NCBI RefSeq assembly: GCF_002291145.1
Contig: NZ_NTGE01000111.1
Location: 124,001-188,000 of the forward strand
Length of the DNA stretch: 64,000 nucleotides
From: Streptomyces sp. SA15
GTDB taxonomy: Bacteria; Actinomycetota; Actinomycetes; Streptomycetales; Streptomycetaceae
Direction of reading: 5' to 3'
In this document: positions 24,364-32,509 of the stretch, piece by piece
Layout of the letters: each line of letters starts with the position of its first letter
Numbering within the stretch: position 1 is the first letter of the stretch
The notes under the pieces: generated by a model
The model's input: the letters and a program-made list of their open reading frames with translations, nothing else
Told to the model about the DNA's origin: nothing
The model's database searches: none
Program-made: the position numbers and the translations under genes

Positions 24364-25608
24364 ATGTCCACAGGGTTGCCAGACAACATCCGGAAGTACC
24401 GGCGCACGGCCGGACTGAGCCAAGAGGGGTTGGCGGAAGCGGCTGACCTCTCGCTGAGCACCGTTCGCAAGGTGGAGCAAGGCGGAGACGTACGCGTTGA
24501 GACGCTGCATGCCCTTGCCCGCGCGCTGGGGGTGTCCACGTCCGCACTGTTCGCCACTGAGGCGCCCCGATCTGTGGTCGGTCCCCAGGATGATGCCAAC
24601 CGGCGCCACCTGGTGGAGCTACGGCGTGCGCTCATGCCACCCATCGGGCTTGCTGCCCCTCTCACAGGGGACCCGGAGGAGCCCGGGGGACTGGACACCA
24701 TGCGGCACAAGGTCCGGGATGCCCGCGCGCTATACGAGCAAGACCGGTATTCGTCCGTCGCAAAGTTGCTGCCCCCGCTGCTGCGTAGCTCTGAGGCTGC
24801 CGTGAACGCACTTGAGGGTGAAGAACAGCAACACGCGATGATGGCGCGCTCTCAAGTGCTCTTGATGACAGGGCAATTCCTCACGCAAGTGAGGCAGTAC
24901 GACATGGCTTACTACGCGCTGGCCGAAGCGATCCGCCTTGCACGAGAGAATGGCCAGACCCTCACAGCGGCTACAGGTGTCGTCGGTATGTGCTGGTTGC
25001 TGCTGCGGCAAGACCGCTTTGACGAATGCGAGCAACTTGCAGCGCAGACGGCAGCGGAGATTGAACCCCGGCTGTCTGAGGCGTCGACTGATCATCTGGC
25101 CGTGTGGGGTGAACTCTGGCTCAGGGTCGCTGCGTCCAGCGTGCGCAACAACCGCCCGGACGTGGCACAGGAAGCCCGCAGGATGGCAGCGACGGCAGCG
25201 AGCGCCATGGGCCGCGAAGACAGCGGATTCCCGAACCACTGGGGCGGATTCGGTCCGGCCACGGTGGAGATGAAGGCCATTGAAGATCTGTCGCTGACTG
25301 GGGACGTGCGCGGAGTGCTACGGCGTGCCGATGAAGGCCCCGTAAGCGCTAACGGTCTGCGTAGTCTCGGCGGGGTCACGTCGAACAACTGGAACCGTCA
25401 CCGGCTGGACGTGGCTAAGGCGTACGTCGCAACTGGGGAACACCAGGAAGCCATGTGCGAACTGATGCAGATCAGGCAGCGCGCAGAAGGATGGATCACC
25501 CATCAGCCCATGGCGCGATACGTCATGACCGACATTCTCAAGACCCGCAAGCGGACGCTGACGGAAGAGATGCGCAGCATGGCGGCACATCTAGGCGTCG
25601 CTGGCTAG
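24364..25608 (+). CDS. XRE-family regulator with TPR-like C-terminal domain
   Basis: 414 residues. HTH at residues 8-60 (GLSQEGLAEAADLSLSTVRK, then ETLHALARALGVSTSALF). The rest is alpha-helical with tetratricopeptide-like pairs (ARALYEQDRYSSVAKLLPPL, QYDMAYYALAEAIRLARENG). This architecture is widespread in Streptomyces and in elements, where TPR-type regulators sense a peptide or small ligand. ATG 24364 with GAGGTG upstream; GTG 24358 is possible. Followed by the small genes at 25731, 26129 and 26543, a set I have seen together in other Streptomyces. Confidence 0.85.
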   Translation: MSTGLPDNIRKYRRTAGLSQEGLAEAADLSLSTVRKVEQGGDVRVETLHALARALGVSTSALFATEAPRSVVGPQDDANRRHLVELRRALMPPIGLAAPLTGDPEEPGGLDTMRHKVRDARALYEQDRYSSVAKLLPPLLRSSEAAVNALEGEEQQHAMMARSQVLLMTGQFLTQVRQYDMAYYALAEAIRLARENGQTLTAATGVVGMCWLLLRQDRFDECEQLAAQTAAEIEPRLSEASTDHLAVWGELWLRVAASSVRNNRPDVAQEARRMAATAASAMGREDSGFPNHWGGFGPATVEMKAIEDLSLTGDVRGVLRRADEGPVSANGLRSLGGVTSNNWNRHRLDVAKAYVATGEHQEAMCELMQIRQRAEGWITHQPMARYVMTDILKTRKRTLTEEMRSMAAHLGVAG

Positions 25609-25631
25609 GTACTGCGGAGCGTGGTACTTCG

Positions 25632-25665
25632 GTGCGCTGGACTTCACAACTACCGTTCAGCGCAC
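25632..25665. terminator. Hairpin after the XRE gene
   Basis: Eight-bp arms GTGCGCTG / CAGCGCAC with an 18-base loop, no T-run. It may be a terminator or an operator for the next gene. Confidence 0.45.
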
Positions 25666-25730
25666 GTGGATTGACTCGCTGAGTGCTCATACGGTCCCCC
25701 TTACCGACCAACGGCGAGGGGACCGAAGCG

Positions 25731-26132
25731 ATGCAGAGAACGGACGGCGACCGGCAGCGACGGCAGCACATTGCCGACGTGTCATCAGGGCACGGACCCC
25801 GGTTGCTCCCGTGGACGACTGGCGACGGCAAGCAATGCTTGCTGAGCAGTGACGGAGAGGGGTTCCTGTCCCGACTCGCTGACGACTTTGAGGCCGTGCA
25901 GCTTGCCATGGCTGAGGACATGCTCAAGGCCGCGCGGAAGGTGCTGGATGACCCCATGTCTCCGCACGCTGAGGTGAGGTACGCCGGAATCCGACTCACC
26001 GAGTGCCTGACCGATGTGATGCGGATTGCTGAGAGTCGGGGACTGCGCCTTTCCTCACCGAACGCCAGCGATGACGGCGACGAAGACGGGGACGAAGATG
26101 ACCCGGCAGCACCCAGTGAGGTAGCCGGATGA
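25731..26132 (+). CDS. Hypothetical protein linked to XRE regulator (133 residues)
   Basis: ATG 25731 follows GGCGAGGGGACC. The central part GEGFLSRLADDFEAVQLAMA and AEDMLKAARKVLDDP is helical and highly typical of a Streptomyces family found beside XRE-TPR regulators; the tail is very acidic (NASDDGDEDGDEDDP). Function unknown; the acidic tail could mimic nucleic acid. Its stop overlaps the start of the DUF7848 gene (ATGA). Confidence 0.75.
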   Translation: MQRTDGDRQRRQHIADVSSGHGPRLLPWTTGDGKQCLLSSDGEGFLSRLADDFEAVQLAMAEDMLKAARKVLDDPMSPHAEVRYAGIRLTECLTDVMRIAESRGLRLSSPNASDDGDEDGDEDDPAAPSEVAG

Positions 26133-26353
26133 GCCGAAGTGTCATGCGCTATGTCCCGCACACGATCCGGCACGCGCCCGACCTTGAGTGCACCCGGGAA
26201 GCCTTCTGCACTGCGGCCGACTGCAAGGAGACTTCCGGCCCTGGTGACGAAGACGCCGTTCAGATGTGGTGCCTTCGCCACGCTGGCCGGACGGGTCATG
26301 GCACCTTCCGGCGCGTGTTCACCGACCATGCCCGCGTAGAGCGGACTGAATGA
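26129..26353 (+). CDS. DUF7848-like small protein (74 residues)
   Basis: MSRSVMRYVPHTIRHAPDLE..., with CTREAFCTAADC and WCLRHAGRTGHGTFRRVFTD. The Cys/His set (two or three Cys plus RHxxxTGH) suggests a metal-binding fold and matches a very common Streptomyces small-protein family that accompanies HTH regulators. No biochemical function is known. Starts within the stop codon of the previous gene. Confidence 0.75.
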   Translation: MSRSVMRYVPHTIRHAPDLECTREAFCTAADCKETSGPGDEDAVQMWCLRHAGRTGHGTFRRVFTDHARVERTE

Positions 26354-26471
26354 CCCCGGCGCGCTGAGGACGGCAATCAAGGCTCAGCGTGTCGGCTGCC
26401 CCGTCCGTGCGTTGCTCCCCCGTGGCGCATGGGCGGGGCCTTCCTGTCCCCTCGGAACCACTGAAACCAAA

Positions 26472-26511
26472 ACGCCCCGACAGACCGATTAGGCCCGGTC
26501 CATCGGGGCTT
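26472..26511 (+). terminator. Possible terminator or leader hairpin before 26543
   Basis: GCCCCGA / TCGGGGC arms close a loop that itself contains GACCG / CGGTC. Confidence 0.5.
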
Positions 26512-26542
26512 GCCGAACAGCTTGCATAGGAGCTGAACGACC

Positions 26543-26836
26543 ATGAGCGATGCTATCGCCCGTGCCCTTCTCTGGGTGCTCTCCGTACTGCCATGGACGC
26601 GCCGGACCCATCCCGGGCGACACTCCGCCGAATACCTCGCTGCGTTCACCGATCCAGCACCTGTCAGCCCCTGGTCCGAACCGTGGACCGGACCGACCAA
26701 GGAAGAGGCTCAAGAGCTGTTCCGGCAGCAAGCGGAAAGCACCATGGAACTCAACCTGACTCGCCAGCGTCGCCGGGCTGTCCCACTGACCACGTACGAG
26801 GGTGCCCCGCTCCCTGAGTACGTCTCAGCGCGCTAG
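26543..26836 (+). CDS. Small membrane-associated hypothetical protein (97 residues)
   Basis: ATG 26543 follows AGGAGCTGAACG. N-terminal MSDAIARALLWVLSVLPWTR could be an amphipathic or membrane helix, then HSAEYLAAFT, then a charged helix (KEEAQELFRQQAESTMELNL). The same N-terminal pattern is seen in proteins next to XRE regulators in Streptomyces. Function unknown. Last gene of the element; a terminator at 26859-26895 lies between it and attR. Confidence 0.7.
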   Translation: MSDAIARALLWVLSVLPWTRRTHPGRHSAEYLAAFTDPAPVSPWSEPWTGPTKEEAQELFRQQAESTMELNLTRQRRRAVPLTTYEGAPLPEYVSAR

Positions 26837-26858
26837 GCCCCTGAGCCGACCCCACACG

Positions 26859-26895
26859 GCCCCCATCGTGCGTCGCTGTGACTCACGGTGGGGGC
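26859..26895. terminator. Terminator at the right end of the element
   Basis: 12-bp stem (26859-26870 with 26884-26895, one G-T pair). It separates element transcription from the opposing split regulator gene. Confidence 0.85.
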
Positions 26896-26931
26896 TTCCG
26901 CATGCCGCTGACCTGTGGTCTTTCCAAGCTG

Positions 26932-26965
26932 CCAGGGTGTAGGGTCTACCGGCTGCCGGTCGTAG
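26932..26965. other. attR: attR, right attachment site of the integrative element
   Basis: The element-side arm CCAGGGTGT (26932-26940) leads to core ACCGG (26948-26952) and then to host sequence CTGCCGGTCG. Together with attL it restores attB with the two flanking host sequences in frame. Confidence 0.85.
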
Positions 26966-27876
26966 CGGAACTCGCCGTCGTAGTCGTCCTCCACGAGCAG
27001 CCCGCCGTGGGAACGGGCCCAGTCGATGACCGCCGCCCGGCGTTGCGGGTGCAGTGGTCCGCCGGTGGGGAACTGGTGCGCGGGGGTGAGCAGAACGGCC
27101 TTCGCGCCGGTGTCCGGCACCTCGTCGATCCGCGCCCCGTGGGAGTCGACCGTCAACGGGACGGTCGGCAGGCCCATTTCGCCGAGAATGCCCCGGTGGA
27201 AGTCCAGCCCGTACGACTCCACCGCGACCGGCCCCCGCAACACGCTGCCCAGCAGCCGCAGTCCGTGGGCGAAGCCGGCGCAGATCACGATCCGGTCGGG
27301 CTCGGTGCGCACGCCCCTGGCGCGTGCCAGGTACTCGGCCAGGGCGTCGCGCAGTTCGGCCCTGCCCCGCGGATCGCCCACGCCGAACGCGTCGTTGGGG
27401 GCCGCGGCCAGGGCCCGGCGGGCGGAGCTGAGCCAGGCCGCGCGCGGGAAGGCCGACGCGTCGGGCGAACTGGGCATCAGGTCGTGCAGGACACGGCGCC
27501 GGGTCTGCCGCTGAGGACGGCGCGCATGGTCCGGCTGGAGCGGCGCGGCACGCCGGGCGACCCGGGTGCCGGACCCCTGCCGGGCGGTGAGCCAGCCCTC
27601 CTCTACGAGTTCGGCGTACGCGTCGGCGACGGTGTTGCGGGCGATCCCCAGGTCGCCCGCGAGGCTCCGGTAGGGCGGCAGCCGGGTGCCGGGGGCCAGC
27701 CGGCCGGACCGTATGGCCCCCCGCAGGGCGTGCATGAGCCGGCCCCGCAGGCTTCCTTCCCCGGAAAGCTCCAGGTGGAGGTCGGTCCCTGCGGCCTGAC
27801 CTGCGGTCTGACCCGCGGTCTGACCCGGCTGGGTTCCGGCGTCCTGGGGCTGCTCATTGACCCAAGTTTCTGCCAC
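26948..27876 (-). pseudogene. MocR/PdxR-type regulator, N-terminal part, truncated by element
   Basis: 308 native residues from GTG 27876, then 39 residues read from the element until a stop at 26833. A GntR winged helix (residues 45-115, GTRLPPYRSLAGDLGIARNT) leads into an aminotransferase-like domain (HQFPTGGPLHPQRR, VEDDYDGEFRYDRQPV). The PLP lysine lies in the separated part at 16232-16804, so this fragment cannot bind PLP but could still bind DNA. Divergent from the AhpD-like gene by 46 bases, the usual MocR-target arrangement. Confidence 0.93.
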
Positions 27877-27922
27877 GGAAATGCACCATACCCAGGGTCG
27901 TTTCCGCTCATAGGTTCATCGC

Positions 27923-28375
27923 ATGACAACATTTCAGGTGGCTGAGCGCATGAACTTCTCGACCGTCGCCCCCAAGGTCTTCAAGGCCGTCCTGGCCCTC
28001 GACGCCGCCGCCCGTGACGGCATCGACCCCGTCCTGCTGGAGCTGGTGCAGATCCGCGCCTCCCAGATCAACCGGTGCGCGTACTGCATCGATTACCACA
28101 CCTCCGACGCCCGCAAGGCCGGAGAGGCGGAGGAGCGCATCTATCAGCTCTCCGCCTGGGAGGAGTCGAGCCTGTACACCTCGCAGGAGCGGGCCGCCCT
28201 GGCGCTCACCGAGGCCGTCACCCGGCTGCCCGAGGGCGTGCCGGACGAGGTCTACGACGAGGCCGCCCAGCACTTCGACGAGAAGCAACTCGCCCAGCTC
28301 ATCGCGCTGATCTTCACGGTCAACGCGTGGAACCGCATGAACGTGACCACGCGCAAGACGCCCGGTACGGAGTAG
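27923..28375 (+). CDS. AhpD-like carboxymuconolactone decarboxylase family protein
   Basis: 150 residues. The redox motif NRCAYCIDYHTSDAR (CxxC plus His) is the AhpD/CMD catalytic centre, expected to reduce peroxides or act as a thiol oxidoreductase. LSAWEESSLYTSQERAALALTEAVTRL is the family's helical signature. ATG 27923 (27950 possible). It is divergent from, and presumably controlled by, the MocR-type regulator interrupted by the element. A 30-base identical stretch is found in the relic at 31613-31690. A GC-rich hairpin follows the stop near 28394-28425. Confidence 0.92.
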   Translation: MTTFQVAERMNFSTVAPKVFKAVLALDAAARDGIDPVLLELVQIRASQINRCAYCIDYHTSDARKAGEAEERIYQLSAWEESSLYTSQERAALALTEAVTRLPEGVPDEVYDEAAQHFDEKQLAQLIALIFTVNAWNRMNVTTRKTPGTE

Positions 28376-28563
28376 GCGTCGGGACAGCTCAACGCATGGG
28401 CGATGGCCCCCCGGCCACCGCCCATGGCATGCCATGGACCGCTCTCCTCGCTTAGGGACGGAGGTCGTGAACGGCGGGTTCGGACCGCTCTGAGGCCGAT
28501 CTATCCGTGCAGCCAGTTGGGCTCCTGGACCATGAGTTGCAAAGCACTCGGCTATGCACGCCT
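28376..28563. other. Intergenic region after the AhpD-like gene
   Basis: Contains the ATGGGCG / CGCCCAT hairpin. No gene supported; short meaningless frames only. Confidence 0.5.
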
Positions 28564-29118
28564 TTACCCTCGGCCCCAGGGCCACCATCGGCGACGTCGC
28601 CATGCCAGACGCCTCGCCATCCTGTCCCTGGAGGGCAGAGGTGAGGATGTCGTGCTGTCAGGGGTCGGCAATTCCCTGGTGGAAGCGGCCATGATGGTGG
28701 CCACCGGGTACTGGTGCCTGTCGTCGGCCTCGCGCATCAAGGCGTCGCTGCCGTGGAGCCAGATGTACCGCACGTCGAAGACCGACCCGCCGAAGTTCTG
28801 ATTGAGATAGGCGACCACCGAGCGCCACCCCTCCAGGTCGGCGGGATAGCTGCCGCCGCCGCCGACATCCAGATGCGCCCCCCTTTGAGGGCTGTAACGC
28901 AGCTGGAAATATGTGCCGCCGTAGTACCTACTGCGCACATTGAAGTTGTACTCCCACTCCTCCTTCCCGCCGTCGTCTCCCGGTTCGGGCAGGGGCAGAT
29001 CAGTCTCCAGGCCCTTCCTCATCCACTCGTCCACGTCGAACGGCAGCGGTCCCATGAAACGTCGCAGCCGCAGTTCGCGTCCGACGGCCCGTAGATGTTC
29101 AGAAGCCTCACTCGCCAC
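28564..29118 (-). CDS. Hypothetical protein, possibly with an altered C-terminus
   Basis: 184 residues from GTG 29118 (MASEASEHLRAVGRELRLRR). The middle is convincing as a folded domain: FNVRSRYYGGTYFQLRYSPQ, AHLDVGGGGSYPADLEGW and VVAYLNQNFGGSVFDVRYIW. The last 40 residues become Arg/Trp-rich and repetitive (MARRLAWRRRRWWPWGRG), unlike a natural ending, so the 3' end may be read through scarred DNA. No family recognised. It lies in the accessory patch beside a broken ISL3 transposase. Confidence 0.5.
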   Translation of the reverse strand: MASEASEHLRAVGRELRLRRFMGPLPFDVDEWMRKGLETDLPLPEPGDDGGKEEWEYNFNVRSRYYGGTYFQLRYSPQRGAHLDVGGGGSYPADLEGWRSVVAYLNQNFGGSVFDVRYIWLHGSDALMREADDRHQYPVATIMAASTRELPTPDSTTSSPLPSRDRMARRLAWRRRRWWPWGRG

Positions 29119-29127
29119 GACCGGAGT

Positions 29128-29834
29128 ATGACGGGGAAGGCGGGACGGCGGAAGACGGAAATGGGGCTCCGTGCCATCGCCCGTCACCTGGGCTGGGGGC
29201 GGCACACCGTCCAGCGGTATGCGCGCGCCGCCCGCTGGCAGGACATGGTTACCGGACGCCGTTCCCGCACCAGCCGCCTCGATATTCACCAGCCCTACCT
29301 GCAACGGCGCATCGACGAGACCGACGGCACGATCACCATCACGAGGTACGCGAGGAGCTCGCCGGCCCCGGTCATCCGGTGCCCTACAGCAGCCTGCGGG
29401 ACTGGGCCCGCAGCCGCCTGCAGTGGCCCGACGCGCCCGTCCCGGCCGCCGCGGCGCCCTCGGTCCGCACCGTTGCCGGCTGGATGACCCGGCACCCCGA
29501 CACCCTCACCGAGGACGAGAAGCGGCAGCTCAAGGCAGTGCTGGCCGTCTGCCCGGAGCTGGAGCAAACCCATGGACTCGTACGGGATTTCGCCCAGATG
29601 CTCACCCAGCGCACCGGCGCCGACCTGCCGGACTGGATCAACACCGCCCGTGCCGCGAAGCTGTCCGGGATCACCGGCTTCGCCCGCGGACTGACCTCCG
29701 ACCTCGAAGCCGTGATCGCCGGGCTGACCCTGCACTGGAGCTCGGGCGGCACCGAGGGCGCCGTGACACGCGTGAAAAAGATCAAGAGGCAACGCGATCG
29801 TTCTGTAGAAGGGCACTCAGCGCTGAAGCTGTGA
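29128..29834 (+). pseudogene. ISL3-family transposase remnant, frameshifted and truncated
   Basis: The first frame (29128 to about 29343) reads MGLRAIARHLGWGRHTVQRY, the HTH of ISL3 transposases. The reading then shifts: HEVREELAGPGHPVPYSSLR continues in the frame that runs to 29834. VRDFAQMLTQRTGADLPDWI, ITGFARGLTSDLEAVIAGLT and EGAVTRVKKIKRQRD are the DDE-domain signatures. The final helix that should follow RVKxxKR is missing, replaced by a short tail overlapping the ankyrin gene by 18 bases. Not functional. No terminal inverted repeats were found. Confidence 0.85.
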
Positions 29835-31571
29835 AGGCAGTGCTACCCAGCGACGCGGAGCGCGGCGATCTGCCGCGTCCCGGCCGTCGCTGATCCGCAG
29901 GCCGGCCGCGTCGCAGGCATAGGCAAGAGCGTCGGCGCCGTAGGGGAAGGCGTGGTGTCGCTGCCAGAAGCGGAAGTGCCAGTGGGCGGGCGGCTCCGGC
30001 TCGTGCGGCGCGAGGCCGATCTCCTCGCGCTCGACGACCTCTCCGTCGCGGGCCAGGGCGCCGAACGTCCCGCCCTTGGGGTTGAAGTAGATGCCGTAGG
30101 CAGTGGTGTCCGCCGTTATCGCACGCAGCACTGCGTCGTCGCTCGGCATGTACCCGTCCTGTGTGATCACGCAGCCGCCGGGGTCGCCGGGCACGCTTGT
30201 CACGCCCACATAGCGGAGGGACTCGTTGTAGTCCTCCGGGTCGAAGGGCGCGTGCTCCGGGTCTGCTTTCGGGCACTGTGCAGGGTCGGCGCCCAGCCGT
30301 CGGATCAGCTCGTCCTCGCTCAGCTCTCGTACGAAGGCGATACCGAGCCCTTCGGTCCACAGTTCCTGCTCGCCGAAGGCCGCTATGAGCGCGTCCGCTG
30401 CCCGGAAGGCGGCGGCCTCCTCGGTGGGCAGCGCCGCTGCCCCCGGCAGGCCCGCGACGAGCGGTGCGAGCGACGTGGTCAGCAGCAGTCGGCCCGGCGA
30501 CCAGGGCCCTGTCTGTGGCGTCCACACATCAGCCCCGGCGTTGATCAGCGCGCGGACGCTGCCCTCGTCCGCGCTGCAGGCGGCGTACCACAGTGGCGTG
30601 TGCTCGTCGTCGTCCCGTGCGTCGGGCTCCGCGTTGTGCGACAGGAGCGCGACCACTGCCTCCGCCGCCCCTTGTTCCGCCGCCAGGTGCAGCGGAATGG
30701 TGCCGCGCCATCCGACACGGGCATCGGGCGGCGCACCCCCGTCGAGCCGGGCCCTGATCAGCGCCGCGTCTCCCCAGTCCCGGTACCCGAGTTGCTGCCA
30801 GTCGGCCCGCGGCACGTAGCGCAGGCGCTCTTCCTCCTGACGGCGCAGCTCCTCGCGCTGGCGCCGGGACAGGGGCGGCGCCAGAAAGCCGGGCGGCCCG
30901 CTCATCTCCATGTGCGCGAAGGAACTCGGCTGCTCCGCCGGATCCGGCGGCTCGATCCCCGGCCAGACCTCAAGCGCCCGCGCCGACGCGGCATGCAGTG
31001 CCGCCACGTCGATCGGGGTGCGCGTCTCGGATATGCCCTCGTCCGGCCACTCGACGACCAGCTGTGCCTCGCCGGGTGGTGGGAGTTCCGCCAGATACAG
31101 GTCGACGTCGGTCTTGAAGAGGGACCGGCGGGAATGGTGCAGCCCCGGATCCAGCGGAATCAGCCCGATGGCCTGCTGCGTCGCCGCCTCGGTCACCTGG
31201 CCCGAGGACGTCGTGAACTGCACCCCCCGCTGCACCGTGCCATCCAACGAGGTCACCCGGCGGCCGTCGGAGAACAGCAGGCCGACCCGCAGCCCGGACT
31301 GCCGGCCCGCGTCCGCGCTCTGCCAGCGGGTCTTGCGGAAGACCGACAGATGCAACGTGGCCGCACGCGGCCACAGCGACCATCCCGTCAGCAGCACCCG
31401 GGTGTGCGGACCGGCACCGGCCACCCCGAGCTGCGACAGCAGCGCCGGCGCAAACCTGTCTACGGGCGGCGCGTACTTCCCGTCGTCTGCTCCCGGCGGC
31501 CCCAGCCGGACCAACGCGGTCCGCTCAGCGGCCGGCTCCTCCGGCAGTACCAGATCATCGAAGAATCCCAT
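29817..31571 (-). CDS. Ankyrin-repeat-containing protein
   Basis: 584 residues from ATG 31571. The N-terminal 200 residues (GADDGKYAPPVDRFAPALLS, HLSVFRKTRW) have no recognised domain. Around residues 275-345 three ankyrin units are visible: DWGDAALIRARLDGGAPPDA, IPLHLAAEQGAAEAVVALLS and TPLWYAACSADEGSVRALIN. The C-terminal part contains YGIYFNPKGGTFGALARDGE and FRFWQRHHAFPYGADALAYA. Ankyrin repeats mediate protein binding; role unknown. It is in the accessory patch between the AhpD gene and its relic. The very end is overlapped by the transposase remnant, so its last residues may be altered. Confidence 0.82.
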   Translation of the reverse strand: MGFFDDLVLPEEPAAERTALVRLGPPGADDGKYAPPVDRFAPALLSQLGVAGAGPHTRVLLTGWSLWPRAATLHLSVFRKTRWQSADAGRQSGLRVGLLFSDGRRVTSLDGTVQRGVQFTTSSGQVTEAATQQAIGLIPLDPGLHHSRRSLFKTDVDLYLAELPPPGEAQLVVEWPDEGISETRTPIDVAALHAASARALEVWPGIEPPDPAEQPSSFAHMEMSGPPGFLAPPLSRRQREELRRQEEERLRYVPRADWQQLGYRDWGDAALIRARLDGGAPPDARVGWRGTIPLHLAAEQGAAEAVVALLSHNAEPDARDDDEHTPLWYAACSADEGSVRALINAGADVWTPQTGPWSPGRLLLTTSLAPLVAGLPGAAALPTEEAAAFRAADALIAAFGEQELWTEGLGIAFVRELSEDELIRRLGADPAQCPKADPEHAPFDPEDYNESLRYVGVTSVPGDPGGCVITQDGYMPSDDAVLRAITADTTAYGIYFNPKGGTFGALARDGEVVEREEIGLAPHEPEPPAHWHFRFWQRHHAFPYGADALAYACDAAGLRISDGRDAADRRAPRRWVALPSQLQR

Positions 31572-31612
31572 GTGCCGATCGTGGCAGAGGGGTCTGACAG
31601 TGCCTCAGCCTC

Positions 31613-31690
31613 TACGGCTTCGATCTTTCCGCCTGGGAGGAGTCGAGCCTGTACACCGAGCAGGAGCGGGCACTCAAAACTGCAGCCTGA
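31613..31690 (+). pseudogene. Relic of a second AhpD/CMD gene
   Basis: Reads LYGFDLSAWEESSLYTEQER then stops after ALKTAA. Bases 31628-31657 are identical to 28151-28180 in the intact AhpD-like gene, and the flanks are near-identical. Only about 25 codons remain. Confidence 0.8.
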
Positions 31691-31721
31691 TCCAAAACCG
31701 GCGAGTCATGCGGTCACAGGG

Positions 31722-31910
31722 CTAGGGAACAGCGGCTGCCGTCTTGGGCGTGGCGGCCAGCCGCAGGCCGACCTCCACGAGGGTCCAGCCGAGGCGAATA
31801 CGGAGGTCTCGGGGGCGTCGGGTCGCGGTGGCGAGGCGGTAGGCGTCGGCTTCGGCACGGAGTTCGGCGGCGCGGGTGTGGTGCAGCGCGAGGTGGGTCT
31901 CGGGGTGCAT
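31722..31910 (-). CDS. Small hypothetical protein (62 residues) downstream of ArsR-type regulator
   Basis: ATG 31910: MHPETHLALHHTRAAELRAEAD..., helical with Arg-rich middle and ending in VGLRLAATPKTAAAVP. Follows the ArsR-type regulator on the same strand, separated by 14 bases, so co-transcribed. The family is common after such regulators in Streptomyces; function unknown. Confidence 0.7.
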   Translation of the reverse strand: MHPETHLALHHTRAAELRAEADAYRLATATRRPRDLRIRLGWTLVEVGLRLAATPKTAAAVP

Positions 31911-31924
31911 CGGGCTGTGGCCTC

Positions 31925-32509
31925 TCATTCCGTGGTGAGGGGGAACGCGCGTGTGTGGATGCGTACCTGAGCGGTGTCGGCGTCGCCCTCGTCGGTGGCC
32001 CGGTCGCGGTACGTGTCGACGAGCGCGTGCATCTTCTCGACGAGTTCTCGGGTGAGTTCGGGCGTCAGTCGTAGCGTCGCGCTGCTCATGTCCCAGGTGC
32101 GGTTCCACTCTTCCGGCCATGCGTGGCGGTTGCCGAGCCAGGTCGACAGGTCCCGGGTCTGGGTGGTCGCGACCTCGTGGAGGTACATGTCGGCGGCCCC
32201 GCGTACGTCCGGGTTGGCGGCCGTGAGCAGGGCGTCGTCGAAGCGCAGGCCCTGGTGGGCCGCCTTCCACCACCGCTCCCGGCCCTTGCCCCGCTCGGGG
32301 GCGTCCTCGATGAAGCCGTGGGCGGCGAGCTGTCGCAGGTGGTAGCTGGTCGCGCCGCTCGACTCGCCCAGCTTTTCGGCGAGTTGCGAGGCGGTGGCCG
32401 GACCTCCGAAGCGCAGGGCGTCCAGCAGCTGCATGCGCAGAGGGTGTGCGAGCCCACGCAGGGAGCGGGCGTCGAGACTGCGGACCTGTGGGTCCTGGGG
32501 CTCGTTCAT
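31925..32509 (-). CDS. ArsR/winged-helix transcriptional regulator
   Basis: 194 residues from ATG 32509. Winged helix at about residues 18-90: LAHPLRMQLLDALRFGGPAT, SQLAEKLGESSGATSYHLRQ and AHGFIEDAPERGKGRERWWK. No metal-binding cysteines of true ArsR are visible, so it belongs to the HTH_20 subgroup that usually controls an adjacent transporter; no transporter is found here. C-terminal helices TLRLTPELTRELVEKMHALV likely mediate dimerisation. An inverted repeat immediately upstream suggests autoregulation. Confidence 0.88.
   Translation of the reverse strand: MNEPQDPQVRSLDARSLRGLAHPLRMQLLDALRFGGPATASQLAEKLGESSGATSYHLRQLAAHGFIEDAPERGKGRERWWKAAHQGLRFDDALLTAANPDVRGAADMYLHEVATTQTRDLSTWLGNRHAWPEEWNRTWDMSSATLRLTPELTRELVEKMHALVDTYRDRATDEGDADTAQVRIHTRAFPLTTE

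Larger units (their letters stand above)
16800..26952. mobile_element. Integrative element with large serine recombinase (about 10.15 kb)
   Basis: Bounded by the direct repeat ACCGG at 16800-16804 and 26948-26952, with element unit length 10,148 bp. It splits a MocR-type gene in frame. About 20 genes all lie on the + strand, starting with the recombinase 69 bases from attL. G+C is visibly lower than in the flanks. Cargo includes zinc-ribbon proteins, an HNH endonuclease, a DUF2637 protein, an XRE regulator and unknown small proteins. No relaxase, TraB/FtsK translocase, replication initiator, terminase or structural gene was recognised. The circular form would join arms CCAGGGTGT and ACACCCTGG around ACCGG, a typical attP. 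Confidence 0.92.
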
